A stretch of DNA of 64,000 bases from Lathyrus oleraceus (Eukaryota > Streptophyta > Magnoliopsida > Fabales > Fabaceae): the NCBI RefSeq assembly GCF_024323335.1, contig NC_066585.1, positions 346,262,846-346,326,845 on the forward strand. Reading direction: 5' to 3'. Under the pieces are notes generated by a model. The model ran no database searches. It worked only from the letters and a program-made list of their open reading frames with translations, and was not told the DNA's origin. The translations under genes were made by a program, and so were the position numbers. This document shows positions 1 through 11,925 of the stretch, piece after piece. The first letter of the stretch is position 1. Each line of letters starts with the position of its first letter.

Positions 1-747
1 AAGTATCAATATTAAAGTATCATTCAATTAAAAAAAAGTATTAATTTGGTTTTTAGGTGTAAAAATAAAAGTAAAGGTAAAGAAGGATGAAAATAAGGGT
101 TTATAGAGAAAAAGGAACAATGTCAGGGAAGGTGTATGATTTATCCCTGTAACAACTCTGAGTCACTATTGCATCAACAAATATCAATTACTACCAGTTC
201 TTAAGGGTATTTTCTCCCAAGTCCTTGGTGAGAAAACCTTTAATCAATCTACCCTAATTTCCATGTCCATAGCCAATTAGGGTGAAGTTAAGCTGTATGA
301 TATCAAGAATACTCTGGTTCATACAGGGTATCCCTAGTCCTAGGTGATATCTACTATAGAGTAACCTTATGAAAACCTTATCAATGGCGGTCCAGCCTAA
401 TTGATAACCACAAATCAATCTCGATTGGTCCGAAAGAGAAAGCAATAAACACATCAAAAGGTTACCGTAAAAACAATATTATAAATGCAAATGTAAACTC
501 AAATTCGTTACAATTCTAAATCAGGGACACCCCCTAGCATTGGGGGGTTTAGCTAATCATATTGTTTAAAACAAATTCAAGATAAAAATTACACATTACA
601 AGTAATTGAATGACTTTGATCTTTAATCACTCTCGCTCATGAAAACCTTCAGCTCTCCTAATGCCTTGATCTCTGTAATACTTGATTGCTTCACAATACT
701 GTGTTTTTCCGTATTCCAAGATGATTTTTCCTTTGGCAGGAGACCCT

Positions 748-755
748 CTTTTATA
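748..755 (-). promoter_or_regulatory. TATA-like box in Athila 3' LTR
   Basis: TATAAAAG on the minus strand, conserved at 36606-36613 in the 5' LTR. It is the best candidate for the core promoter of this LTR. Start site not determined. Confidence 0.45.
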
Positions 756-849
756 GTGAAAATTCCCAGCAAAAGTTGGACAGGTCCAAAAATATCTCTA
801 AAAAGCCCGACGAACAAAAGCCTGAGAAAAATTGAATTTTTGGGCTTGG

Positions 850-1042
850 GATGACACAGGTGGCCGTGTCCGCCTACTGTCCCAGCTGACACGCCCCTGG
901 CATTGTTGACACAGTTGGGGATGATGCCTGACATGGCCCGTGTCAGCTGACACGGGTGGCCGTGTCAGGCCACTGTCTTCTACACCACATTCTCATTTGC
1001 CTGACACGGCCCGTGTCAGGTGACACGGGTGACCGTGTCAGG
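850..1042. repeat. Block of nested 43-nt palindromes in Athila 3' LTR
   Basis: Two complete copies at 927-969 and 1000-1042 and a shortened copy near 850-874. Each has the central palindrome GTGTCAGCTGACAC (or a one-base variant) flanked by outer arms CCTGACAYGG and CCGTGTCAGG, so it can fold as one long hairpin or two shorter ones. The copy near 850 lacks 18 bases compared with the matching site in the 5' LTR (36706-36750). Confidence 0.8.
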
Positions 1043-1327
1043 CCTCCTGTACCAGGGTTTTCTGCTCCTTTGCTTGCCGGAATCCTGTAATGTTTCGTTC
1101 TGAGTTCTCTGGTTCTTCTACCTGGACCTATCGGACAAAAACACAACTATCCCACGCATAAAATCACGAAATAAAAAGTAAAACATAACAATGATTAAAA
1201 TTGCTTAAATAAAATGACGGAAGTAAAACTAACTCGAAACGTATCATAAATGCTTGCACAGTGTGTCAAAGGTCTCTGTTTCGTGTCGGATCAGTAACGA
1301 AAACTCAATGCAAATGGTGACTGATCA

Positions 1328-1343
1328 CAACCCCAAACTTAGC
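1328..1343 (-). other. Polypurine tract of the Athila-type element
   Basis: On the minus strand this reads GCTAAGTTTGGGGTTG, immediately before the LTR start TGATCAGTC. This is the position expected for the plus-strand priming site. A near copy of the motif lies at 1934-1948. Confidence 0.7.
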
Positions 1344-2913
1344 TCATTTCTTGTCCTAAGTAATGTTTCAGACACATTGTCATTCCCCAGAATTCTTTAT
1401 ATTTTCCACCACTGTTGAGATCATTCGCTAACGTCTTTCCTTTTCCTTCCACAAGTCCTGATTTTCTTTTTAAGTCTTTCTTCACACTTCCACTTCAAAG
1501 CACCGTTTCCCCTGTCATCTTATATCACATTCTCACCAATTCTCTCGGGTTAAACTATTTTCACTCATAATTCAGAGTATGCAATATCACTCACAAGTTT
1601 GAATAGTCTCTCTTTTCCTATCACCTACACATAACACAAACACTTTTGAGGTCTTTCGGGTTGTAACTTGGCTTGGGTTAGGGTATGGATTATTAAAAAA
1701 ACGGAAAACAAGTGGTTTTTGATTCAGAGTCGATGTTACATACTGTGTTCGTTTCTTTTTATTTGCTTAGTTTTATTATTTTTTTCTTCACCGAATGCCC
1801 TTTTCCGTGCTTCTTTTTGAATATTCGAGTTATAATTTTTCTCTTTTTATTTTTTTTCTTTCTTTCGATTCATCATTTTTTTATTTTTTTTTGTCTCGCA
1901 CTTTCTTGGGCTTTGGGAGCTTTTGGGGTTTTTACCCCAAACTTAGCTTTTCAACACATTTTGAATGTATTATCATGACTCTGAACAGGGTAAGGAAGTG
2001 TTTTTGGCCAATGGGTACATTTATGGGGTTTAAACAAACAAATGGATATAGGCTCAAATGGGTTAACGAGGGATATAATTATTCGGGATGGCTAGAAAGA
2101 CTCGGGGTTAATTTCAAACAACGTGCCTCAGTGTGTGTATCAAGCAGTGACTGTACCAGAGAGTCTATGCAAATTTAGAGTGATAAAGACAAACCTGAAT
2201 GTCACTCATGATGATCAATGTGTTTGGCTTTTTATGACTCACTTTGTTTGGTTCAGCTTTGACAGGATCCATAGTACTCATTAGATTGGTGCGATTTCTT
2301 CCTTACTTCGGAATGTACAGGATACTCATGTCGGTTAAGCTGTATACGTTGCGTCCGATCTTACTTTCAACAGTGTCAAATTCCTTGGGAGATCCTTCAC
2401 AACAAGCCATGGTGAGTGGTGTGATCCTTTCATCCACTCTCAATCGTGATCACTACTATTTCCAACCTATCAACACAGACTTGACACACTCGCAACATAA
2501 TGTACCTTCCAACAGAAAAATCAAATCTAGAATGCATAAAAGTAAAATAACACAATAACAAAATACAGAGAATAAAATAACAATAAAAGACATAAAATCT
2601 CCCCCACACTTGAACTCAACATTGTCCACAATATTGGCAAACAAGAGCGAAGGAGGACACTCACAGTACCCTACTAAGGAGGTGGTTGCGGGAAATGCAA
2701 CATCAACTGTCGCATCATGCTGCTCATCTCATCCAACATCACCCCCTGACGGGCTTGCTCGATGCCTTGCCGTTGTTGTTCCATCCTCAAGTCACTTATT
2801 TCGGTTTGTACCCAGCTCCATTGTTCAGTGGACCAGGATGATGAACCTGCCGCCTGTTGGGTGGGTTCTTGAAGTGGTGGTACAAACTGCTCAGGAGGTG
2901 CTTGAGGATCTTC
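1344..2913 (-). other. Athila 3' untranslated region, no gene seen
   Basis: Non-coding stretch between the stop of the downstream ORF (2914) and the polypurine tract. It is AT-rich with long T runs (about 1760-1900) that produce low-complexity phenylalanine-rich ORFs, which I do not accept as genes. It holds two further polypurine-like tracts on the minus strand: AGCTAAGTTTGGGGT at 1934-1948 and GTGTGGGGGAGATTT near 2596-2610. Confidence 0.6.
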
Positions 2914-3378
2914 TTATTCTGCTTCCGTTCCTTCCACCTGGTCATCTATAAATTGCCCACCTGTAGTAAAATGGTCAGTTTCGTGGCCTTCATCCGCGTC
3001 GGGGTCAGCGCTCACATACAACCAATTAGCACAGTCAATAATAGCAACTCTGTTCGGATCTGGCAGGGCGATGATAAACCTCTTATGGATAAGTACAGAA
3101 TAGTAAGTAGGGGCAACACCAATCATACCTTGTGAAATTAGATCAAACATGTCAATTTTGGTGTTACCTACAATTGGCGTGTCTTCGAGTAAAACAACTT
3201 GATATCCGAAATGCTCAGCGATTTGGGTGATCATTCCCCTTACGGATATGCCTCCGGAGTTTACTCGGCCGACTCTGCCCAGATAGTCTGCTGCAAAGGC
3301 AGCCACATTGATGGCTTTGTTTTGAGCCATCGAGTACATAAAGAATAGCTCTCTCTGAGTAGCTACCCATGTGCTATC
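2914..3378 (-). pseudogene. Athila-type ORF downstream of pol, C-terminal half
   Basis: Open reading frame of about 155 codons from the Tekay insertion point to a stop at 2914. It continues in frame from the segment at 12639-12080 once the Tekay element and one target duplication are removed. The joined segment resembles the family known as ATHILA ORF-1: conserved-looking motifs include FGRGDS at the junction and AADYLGRVGRV just after it, and the C-terminus is acidic. The molecular function of this family is unknown; its position after pol is where envelope-like genes sit in some plant elements, but I see no clear signal peptide or membrane anchor in this half. Broken by Tekay and by two stops in the other half. 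Confidence 0.7.
3374..3378. repeat. Target-site duplication of the Tekay element (left)
   Basis: ctatc directly before the LTR start TGTAACACCC; the same five bases follow the other LTR at 12080-12084. It is a perfect 5-bp duplication, as expected for a Ty3/gypsy integrase. Confidence 0.93.
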
Positions 3379-5459
3379 TGTAACACCCTTCTAAATACCC
3401 CAAATGTTTAATTAAAATAATAACATATCAATCAGAGTAATTATGCCCCGAAGGGTGTCACACAATCGTTTCACAACAATTATCAAAATATCCTGTCATG
3501 CTCATTTATTAAATCAAAATAAGACTCTTTTGCATAATTCGCAGCGGATACAAAACATCGACATTCAAATCATGTACTACATTACATGTAAAGTTGATCA
3601 ACAACTAAATTAAAACATAGTCAAACATTCCCTCCCGATGTTACATCTACCAGAGCATGACCCACTAAGGACGACACTAGACTCCATAGCACTAGCTTCT
3701 ACTCAACTCACTGCTCGTTACCTGAAAAATAGTTGTAAGGGTGAGTTCCTCAATCAATATAATGAATATTATAAAACATCATGTTATGTTAAGTGATTTA
3801 ACACACTTCATTACCCTAATCAAAACACACAATCAGGAACAGCCATATCAACTCAACATCATACATTATAACAACACATCCATACCAACACAAACACACG
3901 TGTAATATTGGAATACATCCATTCATATTACACGCCATACATATATTATGCAATGAGACTCCATGCATGCGGTACCGACTATTTCGTGAACATATAGTTC
4001 AACCTCACCGTCCAAATCCAGGCACGGCTACCAAGCTCACTAGTCCCACTCATTTGAGACATAGTGACTCACTCACTAATTCCTCACCATGGGAATTAGC
4101 TACCACCCCAAATGGGCCATGCTATGCACGCTAATCACCTAGCATGCAAACATCAACAACAACAACCAAAATGATTTACTCACTAATTCCTCCCCATGGG
4201 AATTAACTACCACCATAAAGGCCACAATATGCATGCTAATCACCTAGCAATGCAACATCAACAACAATACAAGAATAGACGTATGCTCACACTCTAAGCC
4301 ATAAAACAGTCTATTCACAAATGCATACATTCACATCATCATGTATACCATCGCATATCATCAACAAAAGCATATCATATCATGCCCCACAATTAATCAT
4401 AGTATTAGCACACTCTACTAATACCTATACTATTCAAAACAACGAGAAATGATCCCTACAACATCACACCTCAGCTAAGTACATCACTCAGCCTACACAA
4501 CCAAAAACTGCACAACAACAGTTCAGAAAAACCACAAGTCTGCCCATACGCGTATCGCCTATGCCCATACGCGTATGGCGCATTTCCTCGCCCATCCCAT
4601 ACGCGTATCGCCCACACTCATACGCGTATGCTACGCGTACCACATCCTCATACGCGTACCAACAGAGACGTTTTCACGTTCAAAACATCATCTTTTCCAC
4701 TCATACGCGTATGGCATACACCATACGCGTACCACTCCAGGGATTACGCGTATCCCACGCGTATGGCGCGTACCAGCGCCAAAACCCCCATTTCCAAGCC
4801 ACCCCATACGCGTATTGCCTAGTGCCATACGCATATGACCAGAATACAGTCTTCCAGATCTGCTATGGGTTCTCTCTGCTACGAGATCCTTCCGATCCAA
4901 CCTCTCACAGCCCAATTTTTCATACATGTTCGTTCGTTTTATCAATTACAACTCAGATGCATTCAACTTATCAAATCGTTAACCTTACTACATCTAATTC
5001 CTACGAATTTCATCAATTATCATCCAATTTCGTTCATCAATATATTCACAAGTTCATCACATATATCATTCAATCAGAGGCAATTTCAATGGTTTCTCAC
5101 TACCCATCACATACTATCCCATAATACCCGTTAATCGATGATAACCCCCCTTACCTGAGTAAATCCGGCAGTCTCTGAGCTCCAAGCTTTCCCTTCCTTC
5201 AACCTTCGTTCTTTTGCTTTTTGCCCTTTCTGCCTCTTTTCCCTTTTCACGTGAAAAATAACTTTTTTACCAAAAATGGGATTTTTCTAACTTTCAACTT
5301 ATATATTTTCCAAATTATATTATTATTCCAATAATAATAATAATTCGATAATCCCAATAATAATAATAATAATAATTATAATCCAATTATCTAATTAAAT
5401 TAATAAATCTATTATTAACTTAATTTAAATAATAATTATATTATTATCGGGGTGTTACA
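3379..5459 (-). repeat. 3' LTR of Tekay element
   Basis: 2,081 bp, same length as 9999-12079 at a constant offset of 6,620. Differences noticed at 4833, 5312, 5358 and 5371; the first (g to a within a CpG) breaks one TACGCGTA motif. The last 150 bases are rich in TAA/ATT repeats. ORFs inside, including a pair of identical 187-residue ones at 4561 and 11181, come from the repeated TACGCGTA motif and LTR duplication and are not considered genes. Confidence 0.93.
4547..4835. repeat. Cluster of TACGCGTA palindromes in Tekay 3' LTR
   Basis: About ten exact copies of the 8-nt palindrome TACGCGTA within 290 bases, mostly in the context CATACGCGTATSGC or CATACGCGTACC, plus near copies. The last copy (4828-4835) reads TACGCATA, a CpG transition compared with the other LTR. 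Irregular spacing; function unknown. Confidence 0.85.
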
Positions 5460-5472
5460 ACTCTCCCCCACT
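5460..5472 (-). other. Polypurine tract of Tekay element
   Basis: AGTGGGGGAGAGT on the minus strand, directly before the 3' LTR. This is the expected plus-strand primer. Confidence 0.85.
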
Positions 5473-5501
5473 AAAAGAGTTTTCGTCCTCGAAAACATAC
5501 C

Positions 5502-7349
5502 TCAAGCGAACAGCTCCGGATAAGACTCCTTCATCTGACTCTCAAGTTCCCAAGTCACATTGCCACCTGCTGGTCCTCCCCAAGCTACCTTCACCAAGGC
5601 GATCTCTTTACCCCGCAATTGCTTCAATTCTCGATCCTCGATCCTCATAGGTGATGTTTCAACAGTCAGGTTATCTCTCACCTGTACATCATCTACTTGG
5701 ACTACATGTGACGGATCATGAATGTACCTCCTCAACTGAGACACATGAAAGACCTCATGCAAATTCGCAAGCGACGGCGGTAAAGCGATACGATAGGCTA
5801 CCTCTCCTATCCTCTCCAAAATCTGATAAGGACCAATAAATCGAGGTGTCAACTTCTTCGACTTCAAAGCTCGACCAACACCAGTTATCGGAGTAACACG
5901 AAGAAACACATGATCTCCCTCTTGGAACTCAAGTGACTTCCTCCTCTTATCATGATAACTCTTCTGACGACTCTGAGCAATTCTCATCTTCTCCTGAATC
6001 ATCTTAATCTTTTCCGTAGTTTGTTGAACAATCTCCGGTCCAACCACAGCACTCTCACCGGACTCATACCAACATAAAGGTGTCCGACATCTCCTACCAT
6101 ACAAAGCTTCAAACGGTGCCATACCAATGCTCGAATGAAAACTATTGTTGTAGGTAAACTCAATCAAAGGCAAATAACAATCCCAAGCACCTCCCTTTTC
6201 CAAAACACAAGCCCTCAAAAGATCCTCCAGTGACTGAATCGTCCTCTCAGTCTGACCATCAGTCTGCGGATGATATGCAGAACTCAATCTCAGCTTAGTT
6301 CCCAAAGCCTTCTGCAAACCTTCCCAGAACTTCGATGTAAATCTAGGATCTCTATCTGAAACAATACTCGACGGAATACCATGCAAACTTACAATCTTCT
6401 CAATATACAACTCGGCTAATCTCTCTAACGGATAATCCATTCTGATCGGAATGAAATGAGCCGACTTCGTCAATCTATCAACAATCACCCAGATAGCCTC
6501 AAAATTCTTACTTGTCCTCGGCAAACCAGAAACAAAATCCATACTGATACTATCCCACTTCCACTCTGGAATAGCCAACGGTTGCATTAGCCCAGACGGC
6601 TTCTGATGCTCAATCTTTGACTTCTGACAAGTCAAACAGGAATAAACAAAACTCGCAATTTCTCTCTTCATTCCCGGCCACCAAAATAACTTCTTCAAAT
6701 CATGGTACATCTTCGTAGCTCCAGGATGAATACTCAGGCCACTACGGTGTCCTTCTTCAAGAATACTCTTCTTAAGCTCAGTAACATCCGGAATACACAC
6801 CCGACTACCAAATTTCAAAACACCATTCTCATCAACTCCGAATTCACCACCTTGACCTTGATTCACTAAAGTCAACTTATCAACCAAAAGCATATCGGAT
6901 TTCTGACCCTCTCTGATCTCATCCAGAATATTACTCGTCAACTTCAACATTCCCAATTTAACACTATTGTGAGTACTCTCACACACCAAACTCAAATCTC
7001 TAAACTGCTCAATTAAATCCAACTCTTTAACCATTAACATAGACATATGTAAGGATTTCCGGCTCAACGCATCAGCTACTACATTTGCTTTACCCGGATG
7101 GTAATTCAAACCAAAATCATAATCCTTCAGAAACTCTAACCATCTCCTCTGTCTCATATTCAGCTCTTTCTGATCAAATAAATACTTTAAACTTTTATGG
7201 TCACTGAAAACCTCAAATCTTGATCCATACAAGTAATGCCTCCATAACTTCAGAACAAACACCACGGCTGCCAACTCTAAATCATGTGTCGGATAGTTCC
7301 TCTCATGAACCCTTAGCTGTCTCGAAGCATAAGCTATAACCTGCTTATT
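5502..7349 (-). pseudogene. pol: Tekay pol, 3' part: RNase H rest, integrase, chromodomain-like tail
   Basis: Continues the gag-pol frame after the TAG at 7350-7352, with no further stop until 5502 (about 615 codons). It holds the rest of RNase H (DHKSLKYLF and [14 protein letters not shown] motifs). The integrase follows with its H2C2 zinc site (CLTCQKSK), the catalytic triad D (SMDFVSG), D (SDRDPRF) and E (QTERTIQ), and a GPY/F-type module (RFIGPYQI). A C-terminal tail ends [17 protein letters not shown] and resembles the Tekay-group chromodomain. All key residues are present, so this half looks functional apart from being cut off by the stop. Integrase inserts the DNA copy; RNase H removes the RNA template. 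Confidence 0.9.
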
Positions 7350-9872
7350 CTACATCAACACACCACCTAAACCCAACAATGAAGCATCACAATAAACCTC
7401 GAATAGTTCCGACGAACTCGGTAATATCAGGATAGGAGCAGTAGTCAACCTTTTCTTTAACTCTTGGAAACCTTCTTCACATTTTGAATCCCAAACAAAC
7501 GCTTGCCCCTTTCTAGTCAACATTGTCAACGGTAACGCCAACTTGGAAAATCCCTCAATGAATTTTCTATAATAACCTACAAGTCCAAGAAAACTCCTTA
7601 TCTCAGAAACTGACTTCGGAGCTTCCCACTTAGACACCGCTTCTATCTTAGAAGGATCAACGGCAACACCACCTCTTGAAATCACATGCCCCAGAAAACT
7701 AACTTCTTCTAACCAAAATTCACACTTAGATAGTTTAGCAAATAACTTCTTTTCTCGGAGAACTTCTAAAACCACTCTCAAATGCTCAGCATGCTCTTCT
7801 TCAGATTTTGAGTACACCAAAATGTCATCAATAAACACTACTACAAACTTGTCCAGGTACGGATGGAAAATCCTATTCATATACTCCATAAATACTCCAG
7901 GTGCATTAGTCACACCAAAAGGCATTACAGAATACTCATAATGTCCATACCTTGTTCTGAAAGCAGTCTTCTGAATATCTTCAGTTTTCACACGTATCTG
8001 ATGATACCCAGATCTCAAATCTATTTTGCTGAACACACTAGCACCAACCAATTGATCCATTAAATCATCAATCCTCGGCAAAGGATACCGATTCTTGATC
8101 GTCACTTTATTCAGTTGCCTGTAGTCCACACACAACCTCATAGTACCTTCTTTCTTCTTAACCAACAACACTGGTGCACCCCACGGTGACACACTCGGAC
8201 GAATGAATTTCTTATCCAACAGATCTTCCAATTGACTCTTCAATTCAGCTAACTCAACAGCAGACATACGGTACGGAGCCATCGATATTGGTCTAGTACC
8301 AGGTACTAAATCAATTGAGAACTCAACTTCACGCTCTGGTGGCAATTCGTTCACCTCTTCCGGAAACACATCGGGAAAATCACACACCATAGCCAGATCG
8401 CCAATCACCAGTTTATCTTTAGCCTCCAAGGTTGCTAACAGCATAAACAACTCCGCCCCATCTGCTACTTCTTCATTCACCTGCCTGGCCGATAGAAACA
8501 AACTCTTTCCTTCTTCAATCTCAGGGAATATCACAGTCTTGTCAAAACAGTTGATATAGACTCGGTTAAACACCAACCAGTTCATACCCAGAATAACATC
8601 AACCTGCACTAGTGGAAGACACACAAGGTCTATCCCAAAGTCTCTACCAAAAATACTCAAGGGACAACTTAGACAAACTGAAGTAGTAGTCACTGAACCC
8701 TTCGCAGGAGTATCAATCACCATACTTCCAAACATCTCAGATATCTCTAACTTAAGTTTCACAGCGCAATCCAAAGATATAAAGGAATGAGTCGCACCTG
8801 TGTCAATAATAGCTACAAGAGGAAAGCCATTAATATAACACGTACCTCGGATCAAACGATCATCTGCAGAAGTCTCGGAACCTGATAAAGCAAAGACCTT
8901 GCCTCCTGACTGATTCTCTTTCTTCGGCTTAGGACACTGTGGACTGATATGACCCAACTCTCCACAGTTGAAACAAGTCACAGTCTTCAACCGGCAATCT
9001 GCAGCTAAATGACCACCTTTTCCACACTTGAAACATTTCTTCTCATTACTGGTACACTCATGGATACGATGTCCAGCCTGACCACATCTGTAACACTTAG
9101 CAGGAGCACTAGAGTCTCCCCCACTAGGCCTCTTCATCCCACTCTGTCTCTGAAAACCTTTGCCAGCTGCATACGGTTTTCCACGGTCATTCTGACTCTT
9201 ACCTTTCCTATCAACCCTTTGCTGATAACTCTCTGCTCTGGCCTTGGAATCCTGCTCAAAAATCCTGCAACAGTCAACCAAGTCAGAAAACACTCTGATC
9301 CGCTGATATCCAATAGCCTGTTTGATCTCGGGACGCAGCCCGTTCTCAAACTTCACACACTTAGAAAATTCTCCAGCAACCTCACTATAGGGAGTATAAT
9401 ACTTCGACAGCTCTGTGAACTTAGCAGCATACTCAGTAACAGACTTGTTACCCTGCTTCAATTCCAAGAACTCTATCTCTTTCTTCCCTCTGACATCCTC
9501 TGGAAAGTACTTCCTCAGAAATCTCTCTCTGAACACTGCCCAAGTAATCTCAGCATTCCCAGCGGTTTCCAACTCAGTGCGGGTAGCAACCCACCAATCA
9601 TCAGCTTCTTCTGACAGCATATGCGTACCGAACCTGACCTTCTGGTTATCGGCACACTCAGTCACTCGGAAGATCCTCTCAATCTCCTTCAACCACTTCT
9701 GAGCACCATCTGGATCGTATGCTCCCTTGAACATTGGAGGGTTGTTCTTCTGGAACTCACTCAGTTGACGAGCAGCTCCCATTCCCACAACATTCAGATT
9801 TCCTCCAAGTACTCCAGCTAGCATACCCAGAGCTTCAGCAATTGCAGCATCATCTCTACCTCTTCCAGCCAT
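7350..9872 (-). CDS. gag-pol: Tekay gag-protease-reverse transcriptase polyprotein (stopped by TAG)
   Basis: 840 codons starting at the ATG at 9872, just downstream of the primer site. Gag capsid-like region about residues 40-215. Three CCHC zinc knuckles follow: [14 protein letters not shown] (260-273), [14 protein letters not shown] (280-293) and [14 protein letters not shown] (300-313). Protease active site IDTGATHSF around 356-364. Reverse transcriptase about 530-700, with [19 protein letters not shown] and the catalytic FIDD near 680-683. RNase H starts near 825. The frame stops at codon 841 (TAG, 7350-7352), where related elements have a glutamine; CAG to TAG is one transition. Three zinc knuckles is more than the usual one or two. 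The product makes virus-like particles and copies the RNA. Confidence 0.92.
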   Translation of the reverse strand: MAGRGRDDAAIAEALGMLAGVLGGNLNVVGMGAARQLSEFQKNNPPMFKGAYDPDGAQKWLKEIERIFRVTECADNQKVRFGTHMLSEEADDWWVATRTELETAGNAEITWAVFRERFLRKYFPEDVRGKKEIEFLELKQGNKSVTEYAAKFTELSKYYTPYSEVAGEFSKCVKFENGLRPEIKQAIGYQRIRVFSDLVDCCRIFEQDSKARAESYQQRVDRKGKSQNDRGKPYAAGKGFQRQSGMKRPSGGDSSAPAKCYRCGQAGHRIHECTSNEKKCFKCGKGGHLAADCRLKTVTCFNCGELGHISPQCPKPKKENQSGGKVFALSGSETSADDRLIRGTCYINGFPLVAIIDTGATHSFISLDCAVKLKLEISEMFGSMVIDTPAKGSVTTTSVCLSCPLSIFGRDFGIDLVCLPLVQVDVILGMNWLVFNRVYINCFDKTVIFPEIEEGKSLFLSARQVNEEVADGAELFMLLATLEAKDKLVIGDLAMVCDFPDVFPEEVNELPPEREVEFSIDLVPGTRPISMAPYRMSAVELAELKSQLEDLLDKKFIRPSVSPWGAPVLLVKKKEGTMRLCVDYRQLNKVTIKNRYPLPRIDDLMDQLVGASVFSKIDLRSGYHQIRVKTEDIQKTAFRTRYGHYEYSVMPFGVTNAPGVFMEYMNRIFHPYLDKFVVVFIDDILVYSKSEEEHAEHLRVVLEVLREKKLFAKLSKCEFWLEEVSFLGHVISRGGVAVDPSKIEAVSKWEAPKSVSEIRSFLGLVGYYRKFIEGFSKLALPLTMLTRKGQAFVWDSKCEEGFQELKKRLTTAPILILPSSSELFEVYCDASLLGLGGVLM

Positions 9873-9982
9873 CTATAATCTGAAAACCCAAACAAACTAA
9901 AACAATAAGTACTGATAGGGTTACACAACACCTATACTGTACAGGGGAAACAGAGTAATTACGACTCGACTCGACCGACTAT

Positions 9983-9994
9983 GCTCTGATACCA
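9983..9994 (-). other. Primer-binding site, tRNA-iMet (Tekay)
   Basis: TGGTATCAGAGC on the minus strand, four bases inside the 5' LTR end. It is complementary to the 3' end of plant initiator Met-tRNA. It is not a tRNA gene. Confidence 0.92.
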
Positions 9995-11166
9995 CTAATG
10001 TAACACCCTTCTAAATACCCCAAATGTTTAATTAAAATAATAACATATCAATCAGAGTAATTATGCCCCGAAGGGTGTCACACAATCGTTTCACAACAAT
10101 TATCAAAATATCCTGTCATGCTCATTTATTAAATCAAAATAAGACTCTTTTGCATAATTCGCAGCGGATACAAAACATCGACATTCAAATCATGTACTAC
10201 ATTACATGTAAAGTTGATCAACAACTAAATTAAAACATAGTCAAACATTCCCTCCCGATGTTACATCTACCAGAGCATGACCCACTAAGGACGACACTAG
10301 ACTCCATAGCACTAGCTTCTACTCAACTCACTGCTCGTTACCTGAAAAATAGTTGTAAGGGTGAGTTCCTCAATCAATATAATGAATATTATAAAACATC
10401 ATGTTATGTTAAGTGATTTAACACACTTCATTACCCTAATCAAAACACACAATCAGGAACAGCCATATCAACTCAACATCATACATTATAACAACACATC
10501 CATACCAACACAAACACACGTGTAATATTGGAATACATCCATTCATATTACACGCCATACATATATTATGCAATGAGACTCCATGCATGCGGTACCGACT
10601 ATTTCGTGAACATATAGTTCAACCTCACCGTCCAAATCCAGGCACGGCTACCAAGCTCACTAGTCCCACTCATTTGAGACATAGTGACTCACTCACTAAT
10701 TCCTCACCATGGGAATTAGCTACCACCCCAAATGGGCCATGCTATGCACGCTAATCACCTAGCATGCAAACATCAACAACAACAACCAAAATGATTTACT
10801 CACTAATTCCTCCCCATGGGAATTAACTACCACCATAAAGGCCACAATATGCATGCTAATCACCTAGCAATGCAACATCAACAACAATACAAGAATAGAC
10901 GTATGCTCACACTCTAAGCCATAAAACAGTCTATTCACAAATGCATACATTCACATCATCATGTATACCATCGCATATCATCAACAAAAGCATATCATAT
11001 CATGCCCCACAATTAATCATAGTATTAGCACACTCTACTAATACCTATACTATTCAAAACAACGAGAAATGATCCCTACAACATCACACCTCAGCTAAGT
11101 ACATCACTCAGCCTACACAACCAAAAACTGCACAACAACAGTTCAGAAAAACCACAAGTCTGCCCA

Positions 11167-11455
11167 TACGCGTATCGCCTATGCCCATACGCGTATGGCG
11201 CATTTCCTCGCCCATCCCATACGCGTATCGCCCACACTCATACGCGTATGCTACGCGTACCACATCCTCATACGCGTACCAACAGAGACGTTTTCACGTT
11301 CAAAACATCATCTTTTCCACTCATACGCGTATGGCATACACCATACGCGTACCACTCCAGGGATTACGCGTATCCCACGCGTATGGCGCGTACCAGCGCC
11401 AAAACCCCCATTTCCAAGCCACCCCATACGCGTATTGCCTAGTGCCATACGCGTA
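11167..11455. repeat. Cluster of TACGCGTA palindromes in Tekay 5' LTR
   Basis: Eleven exact TACGCGTA copies plus partial ones (cacgcgtat, gcgcgtacc). One more intact copy than in the 3' LTR, where the site at 4828 has lost a CpG. On the minus strand the cluster lies some 460-750 bases downstream of the TATATAAG motif, so it may be in the transcribed part of the LTR. Confidence 0.85.
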
Positions 11456-11917
11456 TGACCAGAATACAGTCTTCCAGATCTGCTATGGGTTCTCTCTGCT
11501 ACGAGATCCTTCCGATCCAACCTCTCACAGCCCAATTTTTCATACATGTTCGTTCGTTTTATCAATTACAACTCAGATGCATTCAACTTATCAAATCGTT
11601 AACCTTACTACATCTAATTCCTACGAATTTCATCAATTATCATCCAATTTCGTTCATCAATATATTCACAAGTTCATCACATATATCATTCAATCAGAGG
11701 CAATTTCAATGGTTTCTCACTACCCATCACATACTATCCCATAATACCCGTTAATCGATGATAACCCCCCTTACCTGAGTAAATCCGGCAGTCTCTGAGC
11801 TCCAAGCTTTCCCTTCCTTCAACCTTCGTTCTTTTGCTTTTTGCCCTTTCTGCCTCTTTTCCCTTTTCACGTGAAAAATAACTTTTTTACCAAAAATGGG
11901 ATTTTTCTAACTTTCAA

Positions 11918-11925
11918 CTTATATA
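11918..11925 (-). promoter_or_regulatory. Candidate TATA box of Tekay LTR
   Basis: TATATAAG on the minus strand, in the AT-rich beginning of the LTR in element sense. It is shared by the other LTR near 5298-5305. Chosen by motif only. Confidence 0.35.

Larger units (their letters stand above)
1..1327 (-). repeat. 3' LTR of the Athila-type element (partial, cut by the window edge)
   Basis: This stretch matches the right-hand part of the 5' LTR at 35129-37181 almost base for base, apart from small indels. Both copies stop at the same sequence, gtgactgatca, and differ beyond it, which fixes the LTR boundary at 1327. The LTR starts TGATCAGTCACC on the minus strand. Roughly the last 740 bases of the LTR in element sense are outside the window. 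It contains a TATA motif and a block of short palindromes. Small ORFs here are incidental. Confidence 0.85.

Noticed and set aside
1712..2178. Phenylalanine-rich ORFs that could be a membrane protein
   Set aside because: Caused by T-rich low-complexity sequence in the Athila 3' UTR, on the strand opposite to the element.
4561..5124. 187-residue ORF on the plus strand, with an identical copy at 11181-11744
   Set aside because: Lies inside the Tekay LTR on the antisense strand. The identity only reflects LTR duplication; composition is driven by the TACGCGTA repeats; no domain.
9983..9994. Possible tRNA gene
   Set aside because: Only the 12-nt primer-site match to the tRNA-Met 3' end; no cloverleaf around it. 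The same holds for the tRNA-Arg and tRNA-Asp sites.
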